The position numbers and the translations under genes are program-made. A stretch of 64,000 bases of DNA from JBBROS01 sp038229135 (GTDB taxonomy: Bacteria; Pseudomonadota; Alphaproteobacteria; Acetobacterales; Acetobacteraceae): positions 25,610 through 89,609 of the forward strand of contig JBBROS010000012.1 in assembly GCA_038229135.1 (NCBI GenBank). Reading direction: 5' to 3'. The notes beneath the pieces were generated by a model that worked only from the letters and a program-made list of their open reading frames with translations, searched no databases and was not told where the DNA came from. Positions 62,463 to 64,000 of the stretch are shown here, piece by piece (position 1 is the first letter of the stretch; the number at the start of each line of letters is the position of its first letter).

Positions 62463-64000
62463 CCCCCCATCTCCCGACCGGGCTCCCGACCCGTCTCCCG
62501 ACCGGGCGCCCGACCGGCCTCATGGTGGTCGGCGACGAACTGGTCCAGCAGCCGCACGCCGTACGCGGTCGCTCCCTTGGGCGTGGTCGCCGTGTCCTTC
62601 GTGGCCCATGCCATGCCTGCGATGTCCAGGTGGGCCCAGGGGCCGCGCACGAAACGCTGGATGAACTGCGCCCCGATGATGGCGCCGCCCGGCCGGCCGC
62701 CGATATTCTTCATGTCCGCGATGTCGCTCCGGATGAGCTTGTCGTAGGCTTCGCCGAGCGGCATGCGCCACACGCCCTCGCCCGTGGCCTTGCCTGCCGC
62801 CAGCACCTGACCCGCCAGCGCCTCGTCGTTGCAGAACAGCCCGGCGTGCTCGTGCCCCAGGCTCACGATGATGGCCCCGGTGAGCGTGGCGAGATCGATC
62901 GTGCATCGGGGCGCGAACCGGTCCTGCGCGTACCAGAGCACGTCGGCCAGCACGAGCCTGCCTTCGGCGTCGGTGTTCAGCACCTCGATCGTCTGGCCGC
63001 TCAGGCTGCGGACCACGTCGCCGGGGCGCATGGCCGTGCCGCTCGGCATGTTCTCCGTCAGGCCGACCAGCCCCACCACGTTGGCCTTCGCCTTGCGGCC
63101 GGCCAGCGCCGCCATGGCGCCGATCACGGCGCCGGCCCCGGCCATGTCGTACTTCATGTCGCCCATGCCGGCGGCCGGCTTGATGCTGATCCCGCCGGTG
63201 TCGAACGTCACGCCCTTGCCGACGAAGCACACGGGCTTTTCCCCCTCCGCCCCGCCGCGCCACTGCATCACCACCACCCGCGGCTCGTTCGCGCTGCCCT
63301 GCGACACCCCCATCAGGGCGCCCCAGTCCTGCAGCGCCGACGGCTCGAGCACCTCCACTTCCACCCCGAGTTCCCGCAGCGCCAGGCACCGCTCGGCCAT
63401 CACGGCGGGCGTCAGCACGTTCGGCGGTTCGGTGATCATGTCCCGCGCCAGCGCCGCGCCGTGCGCGATGGCCCTTGCGGCCGGCCAGGCTGCCTCGGCC
63501 GCCGCCACGTCGTCGGTCAGCACCACCAGCCGCTTCAGGCGCGGCGCCTGGTCCGCCGGCTCCTTCGTGCGATACAGGCCGAAGCGGTAGGAGCGTAGCA
63601 TCGCGCCGAGCCCGGCATGGGCCGCATGGGACGCCGGCATGCCGTCGGTCGCGAGCGCCGCCTCCTCGTCCCGCAGCAGCGCCGCGGCTGCCGCGCCCCC
63701 GGCCGCCTCCATGTCGCGCAGACTGTGCCCACCGCCTTGCTCGCGGTTGCCCACGCCGATGAGCACCACCCGCCGCAGCCCGGCGCCGGGCGCGAGCACC
63801 ACGCAGCTCGAGCCCGCCTTGCCCGTGAAATCCGCTGCCGCCATGGCCCGGGTCAGCGCGCCGCCGCAGGCCGCATCGGCGGCCGCCGCCAGCCCTGCAA
63901 GCTGGGGCGCCGTCCCCTTCTCCTGCGCCCCCTTCTCCTGCGCCCCCTTCTCCTGCGCCCCCTTCTCCTGCACGGCCTTCTCTGGCGCCCGCACCAGCAC
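62459..64000 (-). CDS. pepA: leucyl aminopeptidase (PepA), cut by window end
   Basis: At least 513 residues; the 5' end lies beyond the window, because the frame runs to the edge. Intact M17 catalytic part: VGKGVTFDTGGISIKP, MKYDMAGAGAV, LNTDAEGRLVLADVL. Two low-complexity tandem tracts flank it: QEKGA repeats near the N-terminal side (from a 15-bp DNA repeat) and a GRxPGRE-type tail at the C-terminus (12-bp repeat). It is coupled to the downstream paralogue. Confidence 0.93.
   Translation of the reverse strand: MLVRAPEKAVQEKGAQEKGAQEKGAQEKGTAPQLAGLAAAADAACGGALTRAMAAADFTGKAGSSCVVLAPGAGLRRVVLIGVGNREQGGGHSLRDMEAAGGAAAAALLRDEEAALATDGMPASHAAHAGLGAMLRSYRFGLYRTKEPADQAPRLKRLVVLTDDVAAAEAAWPAARAIAHGAALARDMITEPPNVLTPAVMAERCLALRELGVEVEVLEPSALQDWGALMGVSQGSANEPRVVVMQWRGGAEGEKPVCFVGKGVTFDTGGISIKPAAGMGDMKYDMAGAGAVIGAMAALAGRKAKANVVGLVGLTENMPSGTAMRPGDVVRSLSGQTIEVLNTDAEGRLVLADVLWYAQDRFAPRCTIDLATLTGAIIVSLGHEHAGLFCNDEALAGQVLAAGKATGEGVWRMPLGEAYDKLIRSDIADMKNIGGRPGGAIIGAQFIQRFVRGPWAHLDIAGMAWATKDTATTPKGATAYGVRLLDQFVADHHEAGRAPGRETGREPGREMGG
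62466..62520. repeat. 12-bp tandem repeat at the pepA 3' end
   Basis: About four units of TCTCCCGACCGG/GCTCCCGACCCG encode the Gly/Arg/Pro/Glu tail of PepA. Confidence 0.8.
63923..63977. repeat. 15-bp tandem repeat in pepA
   Basis: Units of CTTCTCCTGCGCCCC, four in a row, encode QEKGA on the minus strand in the N-terminal domain of PepA. Confidence 0.9.

Overview
The window is very GC-rich, densely coded bacterial DNA from an alphaproteobacterium. An Acetobacteraceae/Rhodospirillales-like organism is the best guess. This is an inference from a MucR/Ros-type regulator, an alpha-type Fur protein, an OlsB-like ornithine acyltransferase, the lnt plus HTH-regulator pair, a SahR-like site in front of ahcY and many ABC/TRAP solute-binding proteins. 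About 54 protein genes and one tRNA fragment are called. Genes are tightly packed, often with 1-16 bp start/stop overlaps. Very high GC creates long open frames antisense to or out of frame with real genes, and these were left out.

Layout. 1-7.9 kb: tRNA-Cys 3' part, then a minus-strand housekeeping block (nfu, nitroreductase, tsaB, rimI; mucR; fur, olsB, hydroxyacid dehydrogenase, lnt, HTH regulator) interrupted by a plus-strand tusA-like gene. 8-13.2 kb: secreted 5'-nucleotidase, MOSC protein, ahcY with a SahR-like operator, then FKBP isomerase and HAD dehalogenase. 13.3-22.1 kb: a LysR-headed minus-strand operon of a D-glutamate cyclase/DUF1445 protein, a fused 5-oxoprolinase and a complete branched-chain-type ABC membrane/ATPase set (livHMGF). 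22.2-32.4 kb: a small secreted repeat protein, a phospholipase D/EEP pair, a LysE exporter, a 1469-residue protein resembling Tc toxin subunit A behind an AT-rich leader, a beta-lactamase-fold hydrolase, a coiled-coil/AT-hook protein coupled to dut. 32.4-39 kb: NitT/TauT-type ABC transporter, a double ABM-domain secreted protein, a TRAP binding protein, purH. 39.4-44.2 kb: a coiled-coil methyltransferase and a triple glycosyltransferase, probably for surface polysaccharide. 44.3-64 kb: CYP199-like P450 with a LivK-type binding protein, a nitrilase, two oligopeptide-type binding proteins, a class I amidotransferase with gamma-glutamyltransferase, an aminotransferase/FAD monooxygenase/Asp-Glu-racemase-like operon, a CoA-transferase, kup, and two tandem M17 aminopeptidases, the last cut by the window end.

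A metabolic thread is scavenging of peptides and gamma-glutamyl compounds: gamma-glutamyltransferase, an amidotransferase, two Dpp-like binding proteins, two leucyl aminopeptidases, 5-oxoprolinase and a D-glutamate cyclase homologue all fall in 50 kb. A second thread is uptake and oxidation of aromatic or carboxylic acids (P450, FAD monooxygenase, TRAP and LivK-like binding proteins, CoA-transferase).

Two dispersed repeat families run through the window. One is an 88-bp near-perfect inverted repeat (six copies plus fragments). The other is a C-rich/G-rich hairpin element, which in three places lies inside a reading frame and forms the N- or C-terminal tail of the protein. Short 12-24 bp tandem repeats cluster at gene ends.
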